A DNA stretch of 64,000 nucleotides from positions 372,001-436,000 of the forward strand of contig NZ_BDCI01000035.1 of assembly GCF_001613425.1 (NCBI RefSeq), written 5' to 3'. Shown piece by piece: positions 16,662 through 25,552 of this stretch. Source of the DNA: Nocardia vulneris (GTDB lineage: Bacteria; Actinomycetota; Actinomycetes; Mycobacteriales; Mycobacteriaceae). The number at the start of each line of letters is the position of its first letter. Position 1 is the stretch's first letter. Made by a program: the position numbers and the translations under genes. The notes below the pieces were generated by a model. That model saw only the letters and a list, made by a program, of their open reading frames with translations, was not told the DNA's origin and made no database searches.

Positions 16662-17615
16662 TCAGAATCTGACCGGACTCGCCACACCGCTCGAGAACTC
16701 CGCGGAGGAAGCGGTTCGGATCACCGGCTGCCGTCGGCCGTACGGTCGGGGAAGATCGTTGTTGCGAATCGGAGGGTCTCCGATGAACTCCTCGATAATC
16801 CTCGTGACGGCCGTGGGGTTCTCCATCATGGGCAGATGTCCGCAGCCAGGAAGGAACTCTGCCCGGTCGGGTCGCAGTGTTCGATTGAGTCTGCGTCCGG
16901 CGCGAGCCGACAGGCCGAGATTGGCGTTGCCCCAGATCACTGCGAACGGAGGGTGATCCGGCCCTGGCTCGAGGCGGTCGATCTCGGCCAGCAGGGTCGT
17001 ATCAGCGAACAGTTCGGCCATCGAGTACAGCCGGCCGCGTGTACTCCATCCGGCCCCGGCGACGGCGGCCCCGGGGAACGGTCTGATGGCCCCGCGCAGC
17101 CAATGCCGAGGGCCGTACTGGGCGGCGACCACGAATCGGGTCAACGGCGCAGGCACTCGGACTCGACGGGCAACCCATCCCGACATGGCCGGAAAGTGTT
17201 CGGCGAAGGGTACGGCCAGCCCGATGGCGCCATGCCGGGCGGTTGCTCGGGTGAGTGGGTTGATCAGGACGAGCGCCTCGAAGATGTCGGGCCGGCGGTC
17301 GGCCAGGAGCAGGGTCATCGCGCTGCCCATGCAGTTGCCCACCACCGAGATCCGGTCGAACCCGAGGTAGTCGATGAAGGCTGACAACGTCTCGACGTAG
17401 GCGGTCATCGTATAGCCGGCCGCGGGCAGATCGGATCGGCCGAATCCGAGCAGGTCCAAGCAGATCACCTCGTGCTTGCGCGCGAGCGCGCCGGCCTGCC
17501 CGGTCCAGATCTCCTTCGACGTCCCGCCGTTGTGCAGGAACAGGATCGGACGGCCTGCGCCCGCGCGGGTGTAAGCGATCTTGTTGCCCTGATGGACGAA
17601 AAACGAGGTGGTCAT
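16662..17615 (-). CDS. Alpha/beta hydrolase with a cysteine nucleophile
   Basis: 317 residues from ATG 17615 (GGGAG upstream). The alpha/beta-hydrolase motifs HNGGTSKEIW and DLLGFGRSD are clear; the elbow reads VVGNCMGSA, so the nucleophile is Cys95 rather than Ser. The histidine is in GCGHLPMMENP. A C-terminal tail of about 30 residues is poorly conserved in appearance. It is transcribed away from the carotenoid-oxygenase gene, sharing a 357-bp AT-rich divergent region. Confidence 0.82.
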   Translation of the reverse strand: MTTSFFVHQGNKIAYTRAGAGRPILFLHNGGTSKEIWTGQAGALARKHEVICLDLLGFGRSDLPAAGYTMTAYVETLSAFIDYLGFDRISVVGNCMGSAMTLLLADRRPDIFEALVLINPLTRATARHGAIGLAVPFAEHFPAMSGWVARRVRVPAPLTRFVVAAQYGPRHWLRGAIRPFPGAAVAGAGWSTRGRLYSMAELFADTTLLAEIDRLEPGPDHPPFAVIWGNANLGLSARAGRRLNRTLRPDRAEFLPGCGHLPMMENPTAVTRIIEEFIGDPPIRNNDLPRPYGRRQPVIRTASSAEFSSGVASPVRF

Positions 17616-17972
17616 GCACAACTCCCGGCGTGTGTATCCCTCGACTCGGACTCGAATAGCAATCCATATATGTCAGATTTCAGGATTATCATTCAATTTG
17701 AATAAGAATACTATGCGAATACGCGAGATCCAGCAACAGCAAGGGGTGGCCGCCGTCTTCCACAGGGGCCAGGCGGCAGCGAACTCGCCGTCGGCGAGGA
17801 GATCCCGCAACCGCAGGACTGACCGATCCCACCCCGGGCGCCTCAGCCCCTGACGAGAAACCGTCCATACCGCAGCAGGTTTCGTCCGGAGATCACCCCT
17901 TGTCGGATAGTCAAATCAATGTCTACTATCAGAGATCAATACTCAATTTCGTTACTAGTAGGAGAGTGGACC
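17616..17972. promoter_or_regulatory. AT-rich divergent promoter region with dyads
   Basis: A 357-bp gap between the divergent hydrolase and oxygenase genes, clearly poorer in GC than its flanks. ATTCAA, one base, TTGAAT lies near 17691-17703, and GATAGT, 13 bases, ACTATC at 17906-17930, 43 bases upstream of the oxygenase ATG. Both are candidate regulator sites, perhaps for the nearby PadR protein. No coding sequence is supported here. Confidence 0.5.
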
Positions 17973-19355
17973 ATGACATCGCTCGACACCCCTCGCTACT
18001 TGTCCGGCATCCTCGAGCCCGTGGCCGTCGAGACCGAAGCCCGGAACCTGCCGGTCACCGGGGCCCTACCGCCGGAACTGTGCGGCCGCTACCTGCGCAA
18101 CGGCCCGAACCCCGCGCCCGGCGCCGATCCCGGCCATTTGTGGGCCGGCCCCGGCATGCTGCACGGCATCCGGATCCGCGACGGCCGTGCCGAGTGGTAT
18201 CGCAATCGGTGGGTCCGCACCACACCGCCACCCGACGGCTACGACTTGTTCGACCCCGCCCGGGATCTGTCGGTCGGCACGGCCAACACGCACGTCGTGC
18301 CGTATGCCGGGCGAATACTCGCGCTTCAGGAGGGCATGCTCCCCTACGAGGTCGACGCCGAACTCGATACCGTCGGCCCGTACGACTTCGGCGGGCGGCT
18401 GGCCACCGGGATGACCGCGCATCCGAAAGTGGACCCGACCACCGGCGAACTGCACTTCTTCGACGCGTATCGCCCCACTCCGCCACACCTGATCTATCAC
18501 GTGGCCTCCCCCGACGGCGAGCTGTTGCGCAGCGTGCCGATCGAGGTCCCGGCCGTGACGTTGATGCACGATTTCGCGATCACGCAGAACTATGTGATCT
18601 GGTTCGACCTGCCGGTGGTCGGCGACCCGGATCAGGTCGGACGCAATCCGCTGCCGATGCACTGGAGCGAGACCCACGAGCCGCGCATCGGGATCATGCC
18701 CAAGCACGGTGCCAGTGCCGACATCGTCTGGATCACCGTCGACCCGTGCTGGATCATCCACACCGCGAACGCGCGGGAAGACGACAAGGGTCGAATCGTG
18801 TTGGAAGGCAACCGCGTTGTACCGCAGAGTTGGGACGTCAGCTGGGCCCGGCTCGGCGGCTACGTCCAGCATGTTCCGGGCAATCTGGATGACCGCAACC
18901 CACTGCCCGAGGCGTTCCTGCATCGCTGGACCCTCGATCCCGCGACCGGGACCGTGCGCGAAGATCAACTCGACGACCGCGCGGTCGAGTTCCCGACCAT
19001 CAACGCAGACCGCACCGGTCGCGCGAGTCGGGACGTCTACGCGGTGGGCTACCCGCGCCAAAACGGCCCCGACGGCTACGAACTCGTCAAATACGACACC
19101 GTGGCAGGTACCAGCAGCTCCCACCGGTTCGGCACCACGCAGGTGCCCGGTGAAGCCGACTTCGTCGCCGCCCCAGGCGCATACGGCGAAGACGAGGGCT
19201 GGCTGCTCTCGCTCGTCACCGGAATCGGCACTGCCCCATCACAACTGGTGGTGCTCGACGCCACCGACTTCTCCGGCCCACCGGTCGCCCGGATCACCCT
19301 ACCGACCCGGGTGCCCTACGGGTTCCACGCCTCCTGGATCCCCGACGAGCCGTGA
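17973..19355 (+). CDS. Carotenoid/stilbene cleavage oxygenase (RPE65 family)
   Basis: Non-heme Fe(II) dioxygenase that splits a C=C bond in carotenoids, stilbenes or lignin-type phenylpropenes. It has 460 residues from ATG 17973 (AGGAGAG upstream). The family start RYLRNGPNP is present, and the four iron-binding histidines fit TAHPKVDP, LMHDFAIT, IIHTAN and GFHASWIPDEP at the C-terminus. The substrate is not visible. Its last 57 bases overlap the PadR gene on the other strand. Confidence 0.92.
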   Translation: MTSLDTPRYLSGILEPVAVETEARNLPVTGALPPELCGRYLRNGPNPAPGADPGHLWAGPGMLHGIRIRDGRAEWYRNRWVRTTPPPDGYDLFDPARDLSVGTANTHVVPYAGRILALQEGMLPYEVDAELDTVGPYDFGGRLATGMTAHPKVDPTTGELHFFDAYRPTPPHLIYHVASPDGELLRSVPIEVPAVTLMHDFAITQNYVIWFDLPVVGDPDQVGRNPLPMHWSETHEPRIGIMPKHGASADIVWITVDPCWIIHTANAREDDKGRIVLEGNRVVPQSWDVSWARLGGYVQHVPGNLDDRNPLPEAFLHRWTLDPATGTVREDQLDDRAVEFPTINADRTGRASRDVYAVGYPRQNGPDGYELVKYDTVAGTSSSHRFGTTQVPGEADFVAAPGAYGEDEGWLLSLVTGIGTAPSQLVVLDATDFSGPPVARITLPTRVPYGFHASWIPDEP

Positions 19356-19946
19356 CATCGCCTGCGGGTCCGAACGCGCGGGCACCGGCTCACCCGCCGC
19401 GCGGGCACGCAAAACCGCAGCGGCCCAACGGAACCACGCGTAGTTCTCCGCCTCGAAGCCACGGCCACGAATCGCGGTGAGGTATCGGCCGGGATGCTCG
19501 GAGGTACTCAAATGGGTCTGCTCGTCGTCGTCGCCCAGCAGGTCGGCCAAAATGGCGTCGAGCACCACCATTTTGGCCCGGGAACGTTCGGCCCGCTCCT
19601 CGAGTTCGGCGGCCAACACCTCGGCCTCCGCGAATTCCGACGCATACACCTTGACGACCAGATCTTCTCGGATCGCACCCGGTTTCGACGACACGGCGAC
19701 AAACGCGGACAGCTCGTCCCGGCCGCTGTCGGTCACCGTGAACACCCGCTTGGTCTGCCGCCCCCGCCCGATCACGTCCCGACCGCTGATCAACCCCGAC
19801 TCTTCGAGTTTGGTCAGCTCCGCATAGACCTGCTGCGGCGTCGCGTGCCAGAAATTCGTCACACCGACTTCGAAGGCCTTCGACAACTCATATCCCGAGG
19901 AATCGCCCCGCGAAAGCACCGCCAGCACAGCGTGTTTGAGCGCCAT
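19299..19946 (-). CDS. PadR-family transcriptional regulator
   Basis: 215 residues. The N-terminal winged helix has MALKHAVLAVLSRGDSSGYEL and TPQQVYAELTKLEESGLI; the C-terminal dimerisation helices have FRWAAAVLRARAAGEP. GGAGGGTGA precedes ATG 19946. PadR proteins often repress phenolic-acid or drug-resistance genes. Its convergent neighbour is a cleavage oxygenase that may act on phenolic substrates, which makes it the likely regulator. Confidence 0.88.
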   Translation of the reverse strand: MALKHAVLAVLSRGDSSGYELSKAFEVGVTNFWHATPQQVYAELTKLEESGLISGRDVIGRGRQTKRVFTVTDSGRDELSAFVAVSSKPGAIREDLVVKVYASEFAEAEVLAAELEERAERSRAKMVVLDAILADLLGDDDEQTHLSTSEHPGRYLTAIRGRGFEAENYAWFRWAAAVLRARAAGEPVPARSDPQAMSRLVGDPGGVEPVGHPGR

Positions 19947-20003
19947 TCACCCTCCGAAGGCAAAACCGTTATTAGTCAATTCCAGGAATAGTACCATTGC
20001 CTA

Positions 20004-20411
20004 TTAATCCATTACGGCAGCCACCGCTTCGATCTCCACCAGTTGGTCGTCGTAGCCGAGCACCGTGACGCCCAGCAGTGTGCTCGGCACATCGTGTTCG
20101 GCGAACGCGTCCCGCACGACCTCCCAGGCCGTGACCAAATCTCCCTGCCGGGAACTGGCGACGAGCACCCGCGTGTTGATCACGTTCTCGAGTTCGGCAC
20201 CGGCCTCGCGCAGCGCGATCTTCAGGTTCTCGATCGCCTTCGCGGCCTGTCCCGCGTAATCCCCCACCGCCGCGGTGCTGCCGTCGGCATTCAGCGGACA
20301 CGCACCGGCGAGAAAGATCAGTCGCGCCTGCGCCGGAGCCGTAGCGGCATAAGCGTATTCGGCGACAGTGGCGAGCTTGCCGGATCTGATCAGCGTCACA
20401 GTCTTCGTCAC
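20004..20411 (-). CDS. RidA/YjgF-family enamine deaminase-like protein
   Basis: 135 residues from GTG 20411 (GAGAAGA upstream). Hallmarks are ARLIFLAGACPLNADGS, DYAGQAAKAIENLKIALREAGA, and VINTRVLVAS with the conserved arginine of RidA enzymes. RidA deaminates reactive 2-aminoacrylate-type enamines; many homologs in catabolic clusters act on other imines. It faces the PadR gene side with a 57-bp gap holding no gene. Confidence 0.85.
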   Translation of the reverse strand: MTKTVTLIRSGKLATVAEYAYAATAPAQARLIFLAGACPLNADGSTAAVGDYAGQAAKAIENLKIALREAGAELENVINTRVLVASSRQGDLVTAWEVVRDAFAEHDVPSTLLGVTVLGYDDQLVEIEAVAAVMD

Positions 20412-20517
20412 GGCTCGATTCTTCTCGCCGACCGAATCTTCGCCAACCGCATTTTGTGACCGCAGGTCGATCGACTGCGCTGTCCCGCGCCGGTTTACGG
20501 CATCTCGATAAGGTGCT

Positions 20518-20868
20518 GTGGTGCAACAGAGTTTGGGTAAGGGCGATGGTTGCGAGCTGCCTGCCAGCGCTGTCCATTGGCTCAGCGATGATCCGCAGCC
20601 GGGGATCGTTCTGGTCGAATTCGCAGACGCGCACGGCCGACCGCACCAACTGGTAGGCAAGAGCGCGCTTTTCGGCGGCGAACTACTGCCGACCTCAACC
20701 TATCCCCGCCCCACCACGATCCAGTGCACGATCGACGAGATCAACGACGGCACAGCCACCATCAGCACATGGTGGCTGTCCGGCGGCCCCGACGACGTTC
20801 CGTTCGTCTTCGACGTGCGCTCGGACATCCTCACCCGGACCGACCGCCTACCACCCTCGAGCCGCTGA
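20518..20868 (+). CDS. Small orphan protein, duplicated at 28.0 kb
   Basis: 116 residues, start GTG 20518 or 20521. It has no motif I recognise; SGGPDDVPFVFDVRSD near the end and VLVEFADAHGRPHQLVGKS in the middle suggest a compact beta-rich fold. The first 43 codons plus upstream DNA recur at 27989-28137 with five mismatches in 149 bp. The partner copy is internally deleted and lies next to a SUKH-like gene, so an immunity-type role is possible but unproven. Confidence 0.6.
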   Translation: MVQQSLGKGDGCELPASAVHWLSDDPQPGIVLVEFADAHGRPHQLVGKSALFGGELLPTSTYPRPTTIQCTIDEINDGTATISTWWLSGGPDDVPFVFDVRSDILTRTDRLPPSSR

Positions 20869-20969
20869 GCCCCGCAGGTTCCACCTGGCCCGTGTTCCAT
20901 GTCGCGGCCCAGGCCGGGGCGGCCATCTTGTTTGCCGCCGCAGCCAACGGACGCCGCGCCGTCGCCCCA

Positions 20970-21320
20970 TCACAGCCTCAGGACGTTGAGTTGTCCTCCG
21001 CCCGGCAATGCCAGGGTGACGTTCCCCCCGGCGCGCAGGAACTCGGCCACCGAAAGTTCTACTTTGCCGACCAATTCGTCGCTGCCCATCCGATCGTGGT
21101 CCCACACCTCGATCCGGAGGGCGGACCGTTCACTATCGCCGACATCGATGACGCAGGGCGCGTAGCGGGGATTCAGGTCGTTCTTGCGGATCTCGGTCAT
21201 GGTGGCCAGCACCCAGGATCCGGCGCGCTGAACATAGAGTTTCAGGTAGGGGTCCGTCTCCCCTAGCGTGTCGGTGTCCGGCAGGTCCTGGGCGGATAGA
21301 ACGAGATTGATTTCAACCAT
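20970..21320 (-). CDS. Stand-alone C2-domain protein
   Basis: 116 residues (ATG 21320, GGAG upstream) that read as one complete C2 domain. D17 and D23 lie in DTLGETDPYLKLYV; NDLNPRY follows; D74, D76 and D81 lie in VWDHDRMGSDELVG. All five calcium-binding aspartates of the canonical C2 fold are in place. C2 domains bind Ca2+ and phospholipid and are uncommon as single-domain bacterial proteins. No signal peptide is seen. Function unknown. Confidence 0.8.
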   Translation of the reverse strand: MVEINLVLSAQDLPDTDTLGETDPYLKLYVQRAGSWVLATMTEIRKNDLNPRYAPCVIDVGDSERSALRIEVWDHDRMGSDELVGKVELSVAEFLRAGGNVTLALPGGGQLNVLRL

Positions 21321-21423
21321 GACCGTCTCCTGCGCCGACTAGGTGGTGCCGAGCCCCGCAGCCAGGAACCACACGCTCAATGTTGCACTAAAAGCGTTGC
21401 GGCCACGTTGCTTTCACCGTCAT

Positions 21424-22080
21424 TCAGCCGCTCGCCCAGTCCGCGCGGGTGTGGCGCAGATGCGTATGCATCAGGCTTTCCAGCTCGGTCCAATCGCGTG
21501 CCGAGATGGCGGCGAGGATTTCTCGATGTTCGACCGCTGCCCCGATCAGCCGCCCGCCCTCGGCTAGTTTGTCCAATCCATACAGGCGCGTTTGATTCCG
21601 CAGGGTTGCGATGCTGTCCACCAGCCGGCGATTTCCGCCGTGTGCCAGCAGGTCCAGATGGAACCGCCGGTCCGCCTCGAGGAAGCCGGCCACATCTCCG
21701 GCCCGGGCCGCGCTTTCGATATCCCCGGCCAAACCGGCGAGCCGCTCCAAATCCTCGGGTTCGATCTTCGCTCCCGCGGCGAGCGTGGCCGGGATCTCCA
21801 GCAACTGACGCAGCTCGTAGATCTCGTCCAGATCCTGCTCGGTCATCGCGACAATCCGGTAACCCCGGTTGCGCACCGGCTCCATCAAGCCCTGCGTGAC
21901 CAGCGTCAGCATCGCTTCCCGGACCGGACTGCTGGAGACGCCCAGCCGGGTCGCGAGCGCCGCGGCCGAGTAGATGTCTCCTGGCCGGAGCTCACCGGAC
22001 ACCATCGCTTGTCGCACGACCTCGAGCACTTGATCCCGCAAGTTGGTGTGCTGCAGCCGCACTGCTCCGTCCTCGGTCAA
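21424..22080 (-). CDS. GntR-family regulator, FCD subfamily
   Basis: 218 residues. The winged helix has LRPGDIYSAAALATRLGVSS and SPVREAMLTLVTQGLMEP; the FCD ligand domain has YELRQLLEIP, FLEADRRFHLDLLAH and a closing His-rich helix MHTHLRHTRAD that usually holds a metal. The start is TTG 22080 behind AGGCAGG; GTG 22062 is an alternative. It is divergent from the molybdopterin oxidoreductase gene with a palindrome between them, so it should control that operon in response to a carboxylate. Confidence 0.88.
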   Translation of the reverse strand: MTEDGAVRLQHTNLRDQVLEVVRQAMVSGELRPGDIYSAAALATRLGVSSSPVREAMLTLVTQGLMEPVRNRGYRIVAMTEQDLDEIYELRQLLEIPATLAAGAKIEPEDLERLAGLAGDIESAARAGDVAGFLEADRRFHLDLLAHGGNRRLVDSIATLRNQTRLYGLDKLAEGGRLIGAAVEHREILAAISARDWTELESLMHTHLRHTRADWASG

Positions 22081-22151
22081 CTACCTGCCTTTCGACGCTC
22101 GGCCTTGACTTCCCCGCCGCTTTCCCGCATCTTACTTGTCACCGGCAATCG

Positions 22152-22170
22152 GTAACCGGTAGCCGGTTAC
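22152..22170. promoter_or_regulatory. Palindrome GTAACCGG-N3-CCGGTTAC, probable GntR operator
   Basis: Perfect 8-bp arms with a 3-nt spacer, in the 101-bp divergent gap between the GntR gene and the molybdoenzyme gene. It ends 11 bases before the first ATG of the latter and so could block transcription or initiation. Spacing and symmetry suit a GntR-family dimer. Confidence 0.7.
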
Positions 22171-22181
22171 TAAGGAGTAAC

Positions 22182-25100
22182 ATGATGGCTGAGGTGCGCG
22201 GCTACTGCACGCTGTGCCGCTCCCGGTGCGGCGCTGTCTACACGGTCGACAACGGCGTATTGCGCGATGTCCGGCCGGATTCCGAACATCCCACCGGTGC
22301 GGCGATGTGCCCGAAGGGCCGGGCCGCTCCCGAGCTGGTGTATTCCCCCGAGCGCTTGCGGCGGCCGCTACAACGGACCACGCCCAAATCCGACCCGGAC
22401 CCGCGCTGGCGCGAAATCGGCTGGGACGAAGCCTTGAGCGAGGTCGCTGAAAAATTGGGCCGTATCCGTGCGGAAAGCGGCGCCGAGGCGGTCGCGTTCT
22501 CGGTGACCTCGCCGAGCGGAACGCCGATGTCGGATTCCATCGACTGGGTCGAGCGATTCATTCGGGTGTTCGGCAGCCCGAACACGCTGTACTCGACCGA
22601 GATCTGTAATTGGCACAAGGATTTCGCACACGCTTTCACGTTCGGGAGCGGGCTGCCGGGGCCGGACTACGCGAACACCGACCTCGCCGTGCTGTGGGGC
22701 CACAACCCGGCGAAATCCTGGCTGGCCCAGTCCGCGGCACTCGCCCAGGCGCGGGCCCGAGGGGCACGGCTCGTGGTCGTCGACCCCCGCCGATCGACCA
22801 GCGCGTTGCAGGCCGACCATTGGCTTCGGGTACGCCCCGGTACCGACGGCGCGCTCGCGTTGAGTGTGGCCGGTCGACTACTCGCCCAACGCGGCCACGA
22901 CGAGGAATTCGTTCGATCGTGGACGAATGCGCCGCTGCTGGTCCGGCTCGACACCGGCGAGTTCCTGCGAGCTTCGGACCTGCATCCCGGGGTGCCGGGA
23001 TATGTGGTGTGGGACGAGGTGTCCGGGCGGGCGGAGCCGGTGGACACCACCCGCGCGCCGAACCGTGTGGAACGGTTCGCACTGCGCGGCCGGCGGCGGG
23101 TGGTTACCCGACGCGGACCGATCGACTGTGTGCCCGCCTTCGACCGCTACGCCGCTGCCTGCGCCGCCTGGCCGGTCGACCGGGCGGCGGCGGTGACCAC
23201 GGTCGCCCCGGCAGCGATCGAGACCTTCGCCGCGGAACTCGGTGCGGCGCGATCGGTGTCGTACGCGGCGTGGTCCGGGGTCGGTCAGCATGTCGACGCG
23301 ACCCAGACCGAGCGAGCGATCGCCACCCTCTACGCGCTCACGGGCAGCTACGACGCCCCCGGCGGCAACGTGTTGCTGCCCAAACTGCCGGTCAATCCGG
23401 TCACCGGTCCCGACCAGCTCGCCGCCGCCCAGCGCGCGAAAGCCCTTGGCCTCGAAAGCTTCCCGCTGGGACCACCGGCGCAGGGCTGGATCAATGCCCG
23501 CGACTTCTGCCAGGCGGTGCTCCAGGGTGAACCATATCCGGTACGGGCGCTGGTGTCCTTCGGCGGGAACCTGCTGCTGACCCAACCCGATCCGCGGCGG
23601 ACCGCAGACGCCTTGCGCAGCCTGGACTTCGCAGTCCATCTCGACCTGTTCGAGAACCCCACCGCTCGCTTCGCCGATCTGTTGCTGCCGGTCAACACGC
23701 CGTGGGAGCGCGAAGCGATCAGAGCCGGGTTCGAGATCAGCGTCGCCGCTCAGCAGCGAGTGCAGTTGCGGCCGCGGATGGTCGAACCCGTAGGCGAGTC
23801 GCGTTCGGACACCGAGATCGTGTTCGACCTGGCCGTGCGGCTGGGGCACGGCGCGGATTTCTTCCACGGGCGCATCGAGGACGGCTGGAATCATCAGCTT
23901 GCTCCGCTCGCGGTCACCGCGGCCGAGCTGCGCGAAAGCCCCGGCGGGATTGATCTGCCGTTACACGGCCGCTACCGCAAATACGCCGAGGAGTCCGCCG
24001 ACGGAACGGTCACCGGGTTTGCGACCCCGACCCGCCGGGTCGAGCTCTACTCCGAGATGCTCGCCCAGCACGGGCAAGCCGCAGTACCGGTGGCCGAGCC
24101 GCCGGCACCGGACGCGTCCTATCCGCTGGTGCTCACCTGCGCGAAGAACGGCTATTTCTGTCACAGCCAGCACCGCGGAATCTCCTCGCTGCGTAGACGC
24201 TTCCCCGATCCGATCGTCGAGCTGAGCGCCGAACTCGCCGACGCTCGTGGGATCCGCGACGGCGACTGGGTGCGGATCAGTACCTCGCGCGCCACCGTCG
24301 GTATGCGCGCACGGATCGACTCGGACCTGCACCGCGACGTCGTCGTCGCCGAATACGGCTGGTGGCAGGCCGCTTCGGACCTCGCCCTGCCCGGTGCGGA
24401 TCCGCTCGCCGGTGACGGCACCAACTACAACCTCCTGGTCGGTGACGGAAACCGCGATCCGATCAGTGGCTCCGTCGGGCTGCGCGCGGTGCCCTGCGAC
24501 GTCCAGCTCGCGCACTCGACACGGTGGCATGCGCAGCGGGAATTCCTGATCGACCACTGCGAACTCGAAACCGAGGAGATTCTCGCGGTGCAGTTGCGGC
24601 CCGTGGACCGGGCACCGTTACCCGCGTTCCGCGCCGGGCAACACATCACGGTCGCATGGCCCGATCAACCCGGCCTGACCCGCAGCTACTCGCTGACCGG
24701 ACCCGGCGGACCGGCTGCTCAGGACAGGTACACGATCGCGGTGCGGCGCGTGTCCGGCGGCCGTTTCTCCACTGCCGTGCACGACCGGCTCCGGCCCGGC
24801 ACCCGCCTGCTCGTCACCCCTCCTGCCGGTGGCTTCGCCGTGCCCCTCGTCCACTCCCGCCCGATCGTGCTCCTGGCCGCAGGCATCGGGATCACCCCGT
24901 TCCTCAGCTACCTCGAAACACTCGTTCTCGACCCGTCCGACACCCCGGAAATCGTGCTCCACTACGGCAACCGGGACAGTGCGCGCCACCCCTTCCGAGA
25001 CCGGATCGCCGCCCTCGCCGCGCATCTGCCGTCCTTGCGCGTGATCGACCACTACAGCCGACCGGGCGCAGGCGACCGTTACCACCGGCGAGGGCGGGTA

Positions 25101-25535
25101 TCGGCGTCCGATATCGACCCCGCCCTGATCGGCCGGCGAGCGCGTTTCTACCTGTGCGGCCCCGAGGACATGCTCGACGAACTCACCGCCGGTCTGGTGG
25201 CCCGAGGTGTTCCCCGATTCGACATTTTCGCCGAGAAGTTCCACGCGGCACCTGTACCGGTGCGCATCCGCGACGACGCGACCGCGACCGTTCGGTTCGC
25301 CCGTTCCGGCCGGGACGTGACGTGGCGCAAGTCGGACGGCACCCTCTTGCAGCTCGCCGAGCAGTCGGGTCTGTCCGTGCCCAGTGGATGCCGCGTCGGC
25401 CAATGCGAGAGCTGCGCGGTCCGGGTGCTCGACGGCACGGTGGCACACCTCGTCGCCGTCGGGGGCGAGCTGCCCGACGATCACTGCCTCACCTGCCAGT
25501 CCATGCCGACGTCCGACGTCGTGCTCGACGCCTGA
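22182..25535 (+). CDS. Molybdopterin oxidoreductase fused to flavin/NAD reductase and [2Fe-2S] ferredoxin
   Basis: 1117 residues. Residues 1-770 form a DMSO-reductase/formate-dehydrogenase-type bis-MGD catalytic unit: a [4Fe-4S] site at C9, C12, C16 and C43, and probable Mo ligand C142 in TEICNWHKDF. Residues about 785-1020 form a phthalate-dioxygenase-reductase-like module with RSYSLTG and AAGIGITPFLSYLE, and the last 90 residues a plant-type ferredoxin with CRVGQCESC and CLTC. The chain could pass electrons from NAD(P)H to the Mo centre without partners. AAGGAG fits ATG 22185 better than ATG 22182. The substrate is unknown. Confidence 0.85.
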   Translation: MMAEVRGYCTLCRSRCGAVYTVDNGVLRDVRPDSEHPTGAAMCPKGRAAPELVYSPERLRRPLQRTTPKSDPDPRWREIGWDEALSEVAEKLGRIRAESGAEAVAFSVTSPSGTPMSDSIDWVERFIRVFGSPNTLYSTEICNWHKDFAHAFTFGSGLPGPDYANTDLAVLWGHNPAKSWLAQSAALAQARARGARLVVVDPRRSTSALQADHWLRVRPGTDGALALSVAGRLLAQRGHDEEFVRSWTNAPLLVRLDTGEFLRASDLHPGVPGYVVWDEVSGRAEPVDTTRAPNRVERFALRGRRRVVTRRGPIDCVPAFDRYAAACAAWPVDRAAAVTTVAPAAIETFAAELGAARSVSYAAWSGVGQHVDATQTERAIATLYALTGSYDAPGGNVLLPKLPVNPVTGPDQLAAAQRAKALGLESFPLGPPAQGWINARDFCQAVLQGEPYPVRALVSFGGNLLLTQPDPRRTADALRSLDFAVHLDLFENPTARFADLLLPVNTPWEREAIRAGFEISVAAQQRVQLRPRMVEPVGESRSDTEIVFDLAVRLGHGADFFHGRIEDGWNHQLAPLAVTAAELRESPGGIDLPLHGRYRKYAEESADGTVTGFATPTRRVELYSEMLAQHGQAAVPVAEPPAPDASYPLVLTCAKNGYFCHSQHRGISSLRRRFPDPIVELSAELADARGIRDGDWVRISTSRATVGMRARIDSDLHRDVVVAEYGWWQAASDLALPGADPLAGDGTNYNLLVGDGNRDPISGSVGLRAVPCDVQLAHSTRWHAQREFLIDHCELETEEILAVQLRPVDRAPLPAFRAGQHITVAWPDQPGLTRSYSLTGPGGPAAQDRYTIAVRRVSGGRFSTAVHDRLRPGTRLLVTPPAGGFAVPLVHSRPIVLLAAGIGITPFLSYLETLVLDPSDTPEIVLHYGNRDSARHPFRDRIAALAAHLPSLRVIDHYSRPGAGDRYHRRGRVSASDIDPALIGRRARFYLCGPEDMLDELTAGLVARGVPRFDIFAEKFHAAPVPVRIRDDATATVRFARSGRDVTWRKSDGTLLQLAEQSGLSVPSGCRVGQCESCAVRVLDGTVAHLVAVGGELPDDHCLTCQSMPTSDVVLDA

Positions 25536-25552
25536 TTCCGAAAGGTCCGACC

